This document shows, in pieces, positions 23,232-31,670 of a DNA stretch of 64,000 nt. This DNA is from Roseburia inulinivorans DSM 16841 (GTDB lineage Bacteria > Bacillota > Clostridia > Lachnospirales > Lachnospiraceae), in assembly GCF_000174195.1 (NCBI RefSeq), contig NZ_ACFY01000039.1:1-64000 (forward strand), read 5' to 3'. How positions within the stretch are numbered: the stretch's first letter is position 1; every line of letters begins with the position of its first letter. A model generated the notes under the pieces. It saw nothing but the letters and a program-made list of their open reading frames with translations. It was not told where the DNA came from and did not search any database. The translations under genes were made by a program, and so were the position numbers.

Positions 23232-25190
23232 ATGAGAAAAAACTGGGCAGCATTGGCACTCACAGGCATGTTATGCCTGACAACTTTTGCAGGAACACAG
23301 ACTGTTTCCGCTGAGACAGCAGATTCCGCAAAACAGGTGGATATTGTATTCACACATGATACACATTCCCACCTCAACACATTTACGACCATTGTAGACG
23401 AAGCGGAAAAAGAAGTGGGAGGATTTGCGAGAATCAACACCTTGATCCAGGAGCAGAAAGCAAAAAATCCTGACACGCTGGTGATTGATGGCGGTGATTT
23501 TTCCATGGGAACACTGATCCAGACTGTTTTTGAGACGCAGGCGGCAGAAATCCGCATGTTAGGCTATATGGGATGCGATGTGACCACACTCGGAAACCAC
23601 GAATTTGATTACCGATCCAAGGGACTTGCAAATATGTTGAACAGTGCGGCGGAGTCCGGGGATGATCTTCCGGCAATGGTTGTCTGCAATGTGGACTGGG
23701 AATCCATGGAGGCAGCAGGCTTAAGTGAGGGACAACAGCTGATCAGAGACGCATTTGATGAGTACGGGGTCAGTGACTATGTTGTATTGGAAAAAGGGGA
23801 TACAGACATAGCTGTCGTAGGCGTTTTTGGTAAAGATGCACTTGCCTGTGCGCCGACCTGTGAACTTTTATTCAAAGATCCAATCGAGGCGGTAAAAGAA
23901 ACGGTCGAAGAGATCAGGGAGAACGAGGATGTTGATATGATCGTCTGCGTTTCCCACAGCGGAACTTGGGAGGACGAGAGTAAATCAGAGGATGAAAATC
24001 TGGCAAAGGCAGTGCCGGATCTCGATCTGATCTTAAGCGGCCACACACATACAACACTGGAAGAGCCAATTGTCCATGGAGATACCTATGTGGTATCCTG
24101 CGGTGAATATGGTAAGAATCTCGGTGAACTTTCCATGACACAGAAAGCAGATGGACGCTGGGAGATGACTTCTTACGAAATTGTGCCGGTCACAACAGAC
24201 ATTGATCAGGATGCAGAGACACAGAACGCCATTGATCAGTTTATGGATACTGTGGACACCGACTATCTGGCACAGTTTGGCTATACCAAAGATCAGGTGT
24301 TAGCGGAAAATGACGTGGATTTCTCCACACAGAAGGATCTGGAAAATATCCATGAAGAACACAATCTTGGTGATATCATGTCAGATGCCTATGTGTATGC
24401 GGTGGAAAATGCAGCAGATTTTGACGGTGTCCCGGTGGATGTGGCAGTTGTTCCAAGTGGCACTGTCCGTGACACCTATGCAAAAGGCGATATTACCGTG
24501 GAGCAGGTATTTAATTCGTTTTCCCTAGGAATCGGGGCAGACGGAGTGCCTGGATATCCGCTCATCAGTGTGTATCTGACGGGAAAAGAGTTAAAGACAG
24601 CAGCAGAGATCGATGCATCCGTTTCTGATTTTATGACAACAGCAAGACTTTATAGCAGCGGACTTAATTTTACATACAATCCAAACCGCATGATTTTAAA
24701 CAAAGTCACAGATGTATATTTAGATGATGGAAATGGCGGCAGGATCGAACTTGAGGACGACAAGCTTTACCGCGTGGTCGCAGACCTTTACAGCGGACAG
24801 ATGTTAAGTGCGGTTACAGATATGTCCTACGGTCTGTTGTCACTGGTTCCAAAATATGCAGATGGAACCCCGATCGAAGACTTTGAGGATGTCATCATCA
24901 CAGAGAACGGAAAAGAGTTAAAAGCGTGGGATGCGATCGCAAGATACATGGAGTCATTCGAGGATACAGACGGCGATGGGATCGCCAATGTGCCGGAATA
25001 TTACAGCACAGATCATGACAGAAAAGTGGTGGACGACAGCCGGAATATCGTTGACCTTGTAAAAAATCCAAATAAATTTACCGGAATCATTGTTGGTGTG
25101 ATTGCAGTGTTGATTTTACTTGTTATTTTCATTATATTATTAATTAAGAAAATTGTGAAAAAAGTAAAATCCCGCAAGATGAAAAAGTAA
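23232..25190 (+). CDS. 5'-nucleotidase/UshA-like metallophosphatase, membrane-anchored
   Basis: A 652-residue secreted enzyme. A signal peptide (about residues 1-29, ending VSAE) precedes a calcineurin-type phosphatase domain with metal-binding motifs THDTHSH, IDGGDF, LGNHEFDY, SHSGTWE and SGHTHTTL. The C-terminal 5_nucleotid_C domain (PVDVAVVPSGTVRDTYAKGDIT) binds the nucleoside. A calcium-loop-like segment DTDGDGIANVPEYY and a final membrane helix (IIVGVIAVLILLVIFIILL) with a basic tail anchor it to the cell. It should hydrolyse extracellular nucleotides or UDP-sugars, supplying nucleosides and phosphate. GGAGAGAAAA precedes the ATG. Confidence 0.9.
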   Translation: MRKNWAALALTGMLCLTTFAGTQTVSAETADSAKQVDIVFTHDTHSHLNTFTTIVDEAEKEVGGFARINTLIQEQKAKNPDTLVIDGGDFSMGTLIQTVFETQAAEIRMLGYMGCDVTTLGNHEFDYRSKGLANMLNSAAESGDDLPAMVVCNVDWESMEAAGLSEGQQLIRDAFDEYGVSDYVVLEKGDTDIAVVGVFGKDALACAPTCELLFKDPIEAVKETVEEIRENEDVDMIVCVSHSGTWEDESKSEDENLAKAVPDLDLILSGHTHTTLEEPIVHGDTYVVSCGEYGKNLGELSMTQKADGRWEMTSYEIVPVTTDIDQDAETQNAIDQFMDTVDTDYLAQFGYTKDQVLAENDVDFSTQKDLENIHEEHNLGDIMSDAYVYAVENAADFDGVPVDVAVVPSGTVRDTYAKGDITVEQVFNSFSLGIGADGVPGYPLISVYLTGKELKTAAEIDASVSDFMTTARLYSSGLNFTYNPNRMILNKVTDVYLDDGNGGRIELEDDKLYRVVADLYSGQMLSAVTDMSYGLLSLVPKYADGTPIEDFEDVIITENGKELKAWDAIARYMESFEDTDGDGIANVPEYYSTDHDRKVVDDSRNIVDLVKNPNKFTGIIVGVIAVLILLVIFIILLIKKIVKKVKSRKMKK

Positions 25191-25275
25191 AAAATTTTTT
25201 CCGGTATCGGTGGATCATTCAGACATACGTTGAAAAGAAAGTTTACATAAGTCGGGATTGGCAGGGAGATTCAAA

Positions 25276-26049
25276 ATGAGCGCACAGGACAACATGGAAA
25301 AGGTTCTCAGGGAATTACATGTCCTTTTATCAAAAAGCAATCCATATGAGAGAGATTCTAACTATTTGGTCGTAAATAAGAAAGAGATGCTGGATATTTT
25401 AAAACAGCTCGCAGTCTGCATGTCAGAAGTTATGGATGAGTACGAACTGACACAGCAGGGCAGGGAGCAGGCGCAGCGGGAAAACCGGAAGATCGGGGAA
25501 GAAATCATCAATGACGCCAGAGCAAAAGCAGAGGACGTTTATGCCGCGTCGGTTATGTATACGGATGAAGCGCTCCGGCGGATCCTTGATATTATGGATG
25601 AGGCGAATGAGTCTGTGAAAGCGGTCTATGACAGCATGGGAGAAAAGCTTGCAAATGAAAGAAAACTGGTTTCCGGTGACAAGCTGGAATTAAAGAGTCT
25701 GCTGCAGGATCTTAAGGATACGGACAAATACATGGGTATTATTGAGGAGCGGAATAAGAAGATCGCGAAGGAGAAGAAATGGAAAGAAGAGGATACGGAA
25801 TCTTCTCCTTATGCAGCAGTGAAGCCGGAGATCAAGATCAACCGCGATTATTTTGAACAGCAGGGAATCTCGTTTGAAGAACCGGAGGAAGAACAGCCGG
25901 AAGAAAAAACAGAGAAAGCTGCCCCTGAGATCAGCGTGAATCTGGATTCTGAGTACTTTAAGTGGAAAGAGCAGGAAGGAAAAGAAGAGGATTCAGAGGA
26001 TGAGAAACAGCCAGAGAAAAAAGGATTCTTTGGAAAATTTATGAAATAA
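25276..26049 (+). CDS. DivIVA-like coiled-coil protein
   Basis: A 257-residue cytosolic protein with long heptad-rich helices (about residues 60-170: ELTQQGREQAQRENRKIGEEIINDARAKAEDVY) and an acidic, Glu/Pro-rich tail that ends in KKGFFGKFMK, perhaps a membrane-binding amphipathic end. The coiled coil resembles DivIVA and ATP-synthase subunit b but lacks clear family motifs. GCAGGGAG lies before the ATG at 25276. Possibly a cell-envelope or division scaffold; function unknown. Confidence 0.6.
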   Translation: MSAQDNMEKVLRELHVLLSKSNPYERDSNYLVVNKKEMLDILKQLAVCMSEVMDEYELTQQGREQAQRENRKIGEEIINDARAKAEDVYAASVMYTDEALRRILDIMDEANESVKAVYDSMGEKLANERKLVSGDKLELKSLLQDLKDTDKYMGIIEERNKKIAKEKKWKEEDTESSPYAAVKPEIKINRDYFEQQGISFEEPEEEQPEEKTEKAAPEISVNLDSEYFKWKEQEGKEEDSEDEKQPEKKGFFGKFMK

Positions 26050-26060
26050 AATTAATTGTG

Positions 26061-26099
26061 TACAACCTATTGACAAAGATGCCAATAGGTTGTATTTTA
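26061..26099 (+). terminator. Terminator after the coiled-coil gene
   Basis: TACAACCTATTG (26061-26072) pairs perfectly with CAATAGGTTGTA (26083-26094), followed by TTTTA. Confidence 0.8.
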
Positions 26100-26157
26100 T
26101 TATACATAAAGATTGAACACAATTAAATTGCAAGCAATATAAAAGAAGAGAAAAACA

Positions 26158-26487
26158 ATGAGTAAATTTTATGATTTTGAAGCGGAAGATGTAATGTGTA
26201 ACATGCATAAAATGGAGGAATATCAGGAACAGGGTTTTGAGATTTTAGATTTCCCTTGCAATCAGTTTGGAAATCAGGCACCGGGCACCAACGAGGAGAT
26301 CGTGTCATTTTGTGATGCAAAGTTTGGAATCACATTCAAGCACTATGCAAAAATTGATGTGAACGGCGCAGATATCAAATGGAACTTTACAAAATTTTTA
26401 ATTGACCGGAATGGCAACGTGGTAGAACGGTTTGAGCCGACAGCGGATATGGATGTGGTAGAGGAAAAAATCAGAGAAATTCTATAA
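26158..26487 (+). CDS. Shortened glutathione peroxidase lacking the catalytic cysteine
   Basis: At 109 residues it is about 50 shorter than usual bacterial glutathione peroxidases (near 160). FPCNQFG, IDVNG and IKWNFTKFLIDRNGNVVERFEPT are present, so Gln, Trp and Asn of the catalytic site remain. Two stretches are missing in frame: about 30 residues between KMEE and YQEQGFEIL, which normally contain the peroxidatic Cys in NxAxxCGFT, and about 20 residues between IDVNG and IKWNF. The enzyme cannot reduce peroxides in the normal way. It could be a decayed gene still open by chance, or a repurposed thioredoxin-fold protein. No in-frame TGA, so no selenocysteine. Confidence 0.85.
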   Translation: MSKFYDFEAEDVMCNMHKMEEYQEQGFEILDFPCNQFGNQAPGTNEEIVSFCDAKFGITFKHYAKIDVNGADIKWNFTKFLIDRNGNVVERFEPTADMDVVEEKIREIL

Positions 26488-26603
26488 TGTTGTAAAAACA
26501 ACGGAAATTCTGCTCCCAATTGCGTATAGTAAAGATACAAAAAAAGGAAACTATATATGAAAATAAATCGCACAGTATCATTGCCAAAAGGAGCGTAGGA
26601 AGT

Positions 26604-27584
26604 ATGAATAGAGAAGAGCAGATCGCAAATGCTGAAAAAGCAACGGTGGATTCGATCCGGGAACAGAGATTTGCAAAGACAGCGGAGCTTGTGAAGATTC
26701 CGGGGCATCCACTTCACACATTTACGTTGGAGAATGAAGCACTTGTCAAAACGATTGAAAAATGCAGGGAAGCCCTAAAGAATGGGCATGTAGAGTACAA
26801 GCTTATAGAAGAAGTCCGTCAGCTTGCAATCCATTATGCCAAAAAGGGAGATCTTCTTTATCCGCATTTAAAGGTAAAGTATGAGATCAGCGGTCCGTCG
26901 GATGTTATGTGGACGGTGGATGATGAGATACGGGATGAATTTGCTGCGCTGGCGAAAAAAGCGGATTCACAGGATGATGAGTGGAAAAAACGTTTCGAGG
27001 CGGCACTCACAAGAGCGGACGAGATGATCTATAAGGAAGCCAATATTCTTTTTCCAAATTGTGCATTTAACTTTACGGATGAGGAATGGTTTGGAATCTA
27101 TCGGGACTCAAAAGACTATGCAGAGTGTCTTGGTGTAGAAAACGGAGTCTGGGAGGACGCAGAGAAGGCACAGGACGTAAAGACGCCGTCCATCAGTCAG
27201 GATGAGATTGTCATGGCAGGCGGTCACATGACCGTGGAGCAGTTGACAGCAATGCTGAATACCATCCCACTGGAGATTTCGTTTGTGGACACAGACAATA
27301 TCAACCGCTTTTTTAACGAAGGTCCAAAAGTGTTCAAAAGACCGGGAATGGCGATCGACAGAGAGGTATTCTCCTGCCACCCGCCGAAGATTGAACAGCA
27401 GGTACGCCGTATTATTGAAGAGTTCAGAGCGGGAACGCTTGATAAAGTACCTGTCTGGATGGATAAAAACGGTAGAACCATGTTAGTCACTTATATGGCA
27501 GTCCGTGATAAAAGCGGAAAATATCTTGGAACCATGGAACTGGTACAGGATATGGAATTTGCAAAAGAATATTTTCAGAAATAA
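26604..27584 (+). CDS. DUF438 hemerythrin-like and PAS domain protein
   Basis: A 326-residue cytosolic protein. The N-terminal half fits the DUF438/hemerythrin-like family (GHPLHTFTLENEALVKTIEKC, then LAIHYAKKGDLLYPHL and EANILFPNC, with His/Glu residues that can bind a di-iron centre). The C-terminal third is a PAS domain (LNTIPLEISFVDTDNINRFFN...VFSCHPPKIEQQVRRIIEEFRAG...GRTMLVTYMAVRDKSGKYLGTMELVQDM). Related proteins are thought to sense redox or nitric oxide. AGGA precedes the ATG at 26604. Confidence 0.8.
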   Translation: MNREEQIANAEKATVDSIREQRFAKTAELVKIPGHPLHTFTLENEALVKTIEKCREALKNGHVEYKLIEEVRQLAIHYAKKGDLLYPHLKVKYEISGPSDVMWTVDDEIRDEFAALAKKADSQDDEWKKRFEAALTRADEMIYKEANILFPNCAFNFTDEEWFGIYRDSKDYAECLGVENGVWEDAEKAQDVKTPSISQDEIVMAGGHMTVEQLTAMLNTIPLEISFVDTDNINRFFNEGPKVFKRPGMAIDREVFSCHPPKIEQQVRRIIEEFRAGTLDKVPVWMDKNGRTMLVTYMAVRDKSGKYLGTMELVQDMEFAKEYFQK

Positions 27585-27587
27585 TTA

Positions 27588-27692
27588 ATAAGTAGAAATC
27601 TCCTTATGGGAGGCAGCACGATACTCGCGTGGTCTGCTTCCCATAATTGTTTTAAATTGTTTTGAAAAATAACTTGGGTTGGAAAAACCAAA
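27588..27692 (-). pseudogene. AraC-family regulator C-terminal remnant
   Basis: The minus strand reads FGFSNPSYFSKQFKTIMGSRPREYRAA, the second half of an AraC DNA-binding domain (GF..pSYFSkqFK...G.sP.eYR). The remaining 250 or so residues of an AraC regulator are absent; the glycerate kinase promoter begins where they should be. A truncated relic. Confidence 0.75.
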
Positions 27693-27760
27693 ATGGGAAT
27701 CATTGTTTTGATGCCTCCGGCTGTGGTACAATATTGGAATCATAGGTGGAGGCATTTTAT

Positions 27761-28975
27761 ATGAAAGTGGTAGTGGCAATTGATTCTTTTAAAGGGAGTA
27801 TGACAAGTATGCAGGCGGGAAACGCCTGTAAAGAGGGGATTCTTGCGGCGGCGTGTGCGCACTGTGGCGGTGGGGCAGCAGCCGTGAAGGGCAGGAAAAT
27901 TGCAGCAGATAATTTGGATGTTGTCGTAAAACCGCTCGCGGACGGAGGCGAGGGCACAGTGGAAGCGTTGGTAGAGGGAATGAACGGAACGTATGAGTAT
28001 GTGACCGTGACAGGTCCGATGGGAAATCCAGTGAAAGCAAGATATGGCATTCTGCCAGATCAAACAGCGGTGATGGAAATGGCGGAGGCATCCGGCATTA
28101 CACTGGTAGAAGAACCATTAAATCCGTGGAAAGCGACATCCACAGGAGTCGGAGAAATGATCCTGGATGCAGTACAAAAGGGATGCCGCAAATTTATCAT
28201 TGGAATTGGCGGCAGTGCGACGACAGAGGGCGGTATCGGAATGTTATCTGCACTGGGCTATGATTTTATGGATGAAAACGGAGACAGATTGTCACCGGTT
28301 TTTGACTCGCTGGAAAAAGTGGTACAGATAAAAAATAATCGTGTGCCGGAAGTGTTAAAAGACTGTCATTTTCAGATTGCGTGTGATGTGACAAATCCAC
28401 TCTGTGGAGCGCGGGGGTGTGTTTACGTTTTCGGAGCGCAAAAAGGTGTGAAGGAAGAAGAAAAAGAGAGCATGGACAGGGCGATGCAGTCCTATGCGGC
28501 ATGTCTGGAAAAATTTACCGGCAAAAAGCTGAGTGAAATTCCGGGCACAGGCGCAGCCGGAGGGCTTGGGTTTGCGTTTCTGTGGGGACTTCCAAACGTG
28601 GAACTGAAACCGGGAATCGACATTGTGCTTGAGGCAGTCGGGCTGACAAATGAATTGAAGGATGCAGATGTCGTGGTGACGGGGGAAGGCTGTCTTGATT
28701 TTCAGACGGCGATGGGAAAAGTTCCGGTCGGTGTGGCAAAGACAGCAAAAAACTACAATTGTAAAGTGATTGCTTTTGCCGGAAGTGTGACAGAGGAAGC
28801 AAAAAACTGCAACGAAAAGGGAATCGATGCATTTTTCTCCATCCTGCCGGGTGTGTGTTCACTGGATGAAGCTATGGACACGGAGACTGCGCAGAAAAAT
28901 ATGCGGAATGCGGCGGAGCAGGTGTTCCGGTTGATTTTGGCTTGTGGGAAGGAAAAATCTTCTTTACATCCATAA
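27761..28975 (+). CDS. Glycerate kinase
   Basis: A 404-residue GlxK/GarK-family glycerate kinase: start VVVAIDSFKGSMTSMQAGNACKEGIL, then KPLADGGEGTVEAL, GIGGSATTEGGIGML and EIPGTGAAGGLGFA, all hallmark motifs. It phosphorylates D-glycerate to 2-phosphoglycerate, feeding sugar-acid or serine breakdown into glycolysis. At 404 residues it is slightly longer than usual (about 380) because of an inserted loop near residue 35-55 (CAHCGGGAAAVKGR). GGTGGAGG precedes the ATG at 27761. Monocistronic. Confidence 0.93.
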   Translation: MKVVVAIDSFKGSMTSMQAGNACKEGILAAACAHCGGGAAAVKGRKIAADNLDVVVKPLADGGEGTVEALVEGMNGTYEYVTVTGPMGNPVKARYGILPDQTAVMEMAEASGITLVEEPLNPWKATSTGVGEMILDAVQKGCRKFIIGIGGSATTEGGIGMLSALGYDFMDENGDRLSPVFDSLEKVVQIKNNRVPEVLKDCHFQIACDVTNPLCGARGCVYVFGAQKGVKEEEKESMDRAMQSYAACLEKFTGKKLSEIPGTGAAGGLGFAFLWGLPNVELKPGIDIVLEAVGLTNELKDADVVVTGEGCLDFQTAMGKVPVGVAKTAKNYNCKVIAFAGSVTEEAKNCNEKGIDAFFSILPGVCSLDEAMDTETAQKNMRNAAEQVFRLILACGKEKSSLHP

Positions 28976-29013
28976 ATTCCTTTACTATAATCCACTCAAA
29001 GCATAATATTTTC

Positions 29014-29198
29014 CAGTATTTCTAAGGGTGCAGAGAGTTTTCAGATATAGAAATACTGATCTTGATAAGATTTTGTATCTTATTCTTAAATTCATGATAA
29101 GCAGTTCATCAGAAAATCTATGCTTTTATTCCAGACAATTTACAAAAGCAGGATTTTTCTAAGGACTCAAGAAAGTCCTGTCATAAAACAGGAGGACT
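29014..29198 (+). promoter_or_regulatory. Structured leader with a possible ribosome-site switch
   Basis: The leader of the next gene holds a chain of hairpins: CAGTATTTCTA/TAGAAATACTG (29014-29024, 29048-29058), ATAAGAT/ATCTTAT (29065-29071, 29077-29083) and AGGACT/AGTCCT (29162-29167, 29174-29179). The last AGTCCT can pair instead with AGGACT at 29193-29198, and CCTGT with ACAGG (29188-29192); this second fold buries the ribosome site GGAGG (29191-29195). Confidence 0.5.
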
Positions 29199-29201
29199 AT
29201 C

Positions 29202-30143
29202 ATGGCAGATATGAAAGCAATTATGCAGCAGCTCAGTATGCAGGAACAGTACGATGAGAATGCCAAGTGGCTGAATTCACAAAAACCGTTTTTGGCAAAC
29301 ATTCTTATCAGGACCGTGGACGACTTTAAGGGGATGCAACCGGAAGAAGTTGTAAAGTTGATTGAGGGAGAACCATCAGTTGGAAGGACGCCGGTAGAGG
29401 AAGGGTTTACCAATGAAAGGCTGGAAGATGAAACGATGGCGATTTCCGGCATGAATACAGAAAAGAAAGTGCATAATGAAGGTGTTACTTATTTTGACGT
29501 TTTGTTTTATGTCAGAACCCAAAATGAACTGGCAAAGATTATTGTAAATATGGAGTTACAAAAAGAAGAACCTGCGCTTTATGATGTGGAGATGAGGGGA
29601 ATTTTTTATGCAGCAAGGGAAGTGTCTTCTCAGCTTGGCAGAGAATTTAAGAACCAGCATTATAATGATATGAAAAAGGTCTATTCTATTTGGATTTGTA
29701 TGAACACAAGAGAAAATAGCCTGAATAAGATTGCGTTAAAAAATGAAAATGTGTTTGGACAGTCAAGGTGGAAAGACAAATATGATATGATTCATATTGT
29801 GACGATTCGGCTAAGCAGGAAAATGGATGAAGACAGAGGGCATGAACTGCATCGTTTTCTTGGAGCAATCTTTGCACAGGAACTGTCATTTTCGGAGAAA
29901 GAAAAAATTTTAGTCAAAGAATTTGGAATAAAGTTAGAGGGAGACAGGAAAGAGAGGTTGACAAATATGTGTAATTTGGGTGAAGGGATTTGGGAACAAG
30001 GAATTGAGCAGGGAAAAATATCTGGTATTATAGAAACATGTATGAAGTTAAATATGTCAGAAAATGATATTATTGAAAAAATAAAGGAGATCATGCACAT
30101 TTCTGATGAAGAGGCAAAAAGGTACTATAAACAGGCTATGTAA
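29202..30143 (+). CDS. Rpn-family PD-(D/E)XK nuclease/transposase-like protein
   Basis: A 313-residue protein of the Rpn/'PD-(D/E)XK nuclease family transposase' group. The nuclease core is TYFDVLFYV (Asp) followed by KIIVNMELQ (Glu-x-Gln in place of Glu-x-Lys). The region NQHYNDMKKVYSIWIC is typical of the group, as is the C-terminal tail of repeated GIEQGKISGIIET and a short helix. Rpn proteins in E. coli cut DNA and promote RecA-independent recombination; many gut Firmicutes carry several copies with unknown roles. GGAGG lies six bases before the ATG, inside a hairpin. Confidence 0.8.
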   Translation: MADMKAIMQQLSMQEQYDENAKWLNSQKPFLANILIRTVDDFKGMQPEEVVKLIEGEPSVGRTPVEEGFTNERLEDETMAISGMNTEKKVHNEGVTYFDVLFYVRTQNELAKIIVNMELQKEEPALYDVEMRGIFYAAREVSSQLGREFKNQHYNDMKKVYSIWICMNTRENSLNKIALKNENVFGQSRWKDKYDMIHIVTIRLSRKMDEDRGHELHRFLGAIFAQELSFSEKEKILVKEFGIKLEGDRKERLTNMCNLGEGIWEQGIEQGKISGIIETCMKLNMSENDIIEKIKEIMHISDEEAKRYYKQAM

Positions 30144-30168
30144 GAAAATAGAATACAAACATAGGCAG

Positions 30169-30213
30169 AACTACTTCGTGAGGTCATTTCAAATTTCACG
30201 GAGTAGTTTTTTT
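30169..30213 (+). terminator. Terminator after the Rpn-family gene
   Basis: AACTACTTCGTGA (30169-30181) pairs with TTCACGGAGTAGTT, with a short bulge and G-U pairs, followed by seven T. Confidence 0.8.
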
Positions 30214-30339
30214 GTGAAATAATTCCAAAATCCTTCATCCAAATCCAACCCTTCAATCGTTATAATAATCAGGAGACGTCCTACAAGAAAAATAATTACA
30301 GTTTCACAGAACAGGTGGACTGTAAAGGAGAATATCTTA

Positions 30340-30870
30340 ATGCGCGAAGAGATACTGATAAAAAATTTGCAAAATGGGGATGCGTCTGCATTGGACGAAC
30401 TGATCTCCATGTATTACCAGGAGATCCTGCGGTACTGCATCTGGCATGCGCCGGATCGCACACAGGCGGAAGATGCGGCACAGGAAACTTTTTTGAAGGC
30501 TGTGAAATATCTTGGAAATTTCGGATTTTCCGGTAAATTCAGAGCCTTTTTATATAAAATTGCAGCAAACACCTGTATTGATATGCAGAAAAATAAATGG
30601 AACCAGCATACCGCGTTGGAAGACTTACAGGAAGAACCGTCCTATGTGGAAAAAGATTTTAAAAACGTGGAGGAAGAGCTTGTAATCTGTAGTCTGGTAA
30701 AAAATCTGGAGCTAAAAGATCAGGAAATCGTGCTGTTGCGTTTCGGACAGAATCTGAAATTGCGTGAGATCGCAGAAATTGTTGGTCTGCCAATGCGTAC
30801 AGTGCAGTCCAGATTGAAGGTAAGTTTAAAGGTGATCGAGAAGGAAATGAAAGGAGGAAATTTAAGATGA
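30340..30870 (+). CDS. ECF-type RNA polymerase sigma factor
   Basis: A 176-residue sigma-70 family ECF factor. Region 2 is YYQEILRYCIWHAPDRTQAEDAAQETFLKAVKYL...FRAFLYKIAANTCIDMQ, and region 4 is LELKDQEIVLLRFGQNLKLREIAEIVGLPMRTVQSRLKVSLKVIE. It starts a four-gene operon with a membrane protein (overlap ATGA) that may hold it at the membrane, and an ABC transporter. Such ECF/ABC modules respond to cell-envelope-active compounds; the signal is inferred only. AAAGGAG precedes the ATG. Confidence 0.92.
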   Translation: MREEILIKNLQNGDASALDELISMYYQEILRYCIWHAPDRTQAEDAAQETFLKAVKYLGNFGFSGKFRAFLYKIAANTCIDMQKNKWNQHTALEDLQEEPSYVEKDFKNVEEELVICSLVKNLELKDQEIVLLRFGQNLKLREIAEIVGLPMRTVQSRLKVSLKVIEKEMKGGNLR

Positions 30871-31637
30871 GCCGGAAAATGAAAGAAAAATTAAGCAGGG
30901 CATTTGAAACATATGATGTATGCAAATTGAACAATGTTGAGCATATGCAGGCGGTCGAAGAACCTGTGATACAACTTGCAAAAGCCCAGTTTCAGAAATC
31001 CTATCGAAACAAAAATAAATTCCGTGATTTGTTATTATGTCAACTAAAATTTTGCGGAATCAAAATGTGGACATTTGAGCTGTTAATTGCAATTATAACA
31101 AGCTTGATACTGAGAAATCTTTTGGCAGATCCGTATTTTATGACAACCAGAAAATTAGTGTTTTTTGTTGTCTGTTTTGCCATCGCAGTGCCGATGATGC
31201 TATTGCCGTTTTTGTACCGGTCGATACGATATCAGATGTTTGAGATGGAGAGTGTATCGGTCTTTTCCATAAAAACAGTTTTGTTTTCCAAATTTTTGCT
31301 GTTTTTCGGCGGCGAGGTGCTGCTTGTCGCATCCGTTTTGTTGGTTTTATGGAACACAACATCCATTACATTTGCAGAGTTGGCAGGTTGTATTCTGATT
31401 CCGTTTTTACTTGCCAACGATGGTTACCTGTTGTTGTTGAAAAAAATAAAATCAGAAAAGCTGTGTCAGAGTTTTCTGGGATTTGGAATTGTATTAATCG
31501 CAATCATAGTAATAAGTTTTCGTTTAACAGAACAGATGTTATGGATGCGGATGACACCGGCAACCGTTGTGTCCATTCTGGGGCTTGTGCTGTACGGAGT
31601 GTATCAGAGTATGACGCTTTTTAAAAAATATGAATGA
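30867..31637 (+). CDS. Six-helix membrane protein, possible anti-sigma partner
   Basis: A 256-residue protein with an N-terminal cytosolic stretch of about 70 residues and six hydrophobic helices after it. Its start overlaps the sigma-factor stop by four bases, the usual place for an anti-sigma factor. The N-terminal domain lacks the zinc-binding His-x3-Cys-x2-Cys motif of classical ZAS anti-sigma factors. The membrane part resembles a permease-type domain. Role inferred from position. Confidence 0.6.
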   Translation: MSRKMKEKLSRAFETYDVCKLNNVEHMQAVEEPVIQLAKAQFQKSYRNKNKFRDLLLCQLKFCGIKMWTFELLIAIITSLILRNLLADPYFMTTRKLVFFVVCFAIAVPMMLLPFLYRSIRYQMFEMESVSVFSIKTVLFSKFLLFFGGEVLLVASVLLVLWNTTSITFAELAGCILIPFLLANDGYLLLLKKIKSEKLCQSFLGFGIVLIAIIVISFRLTEQMLWMRMTPATVVSILGLVLYGVYQSMTLFKKYE

Positions 31638-31670
31638 ACTTTACGCGAATCGAAAGGAGGAATGAACCTC

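Noticed and set aside
26158-26487. Selenoprotein form of glutathione peroxidase
   Set aside because: There is no in-frame TGA; the segment that would hold the Cys or Sec residue is missing altogether.
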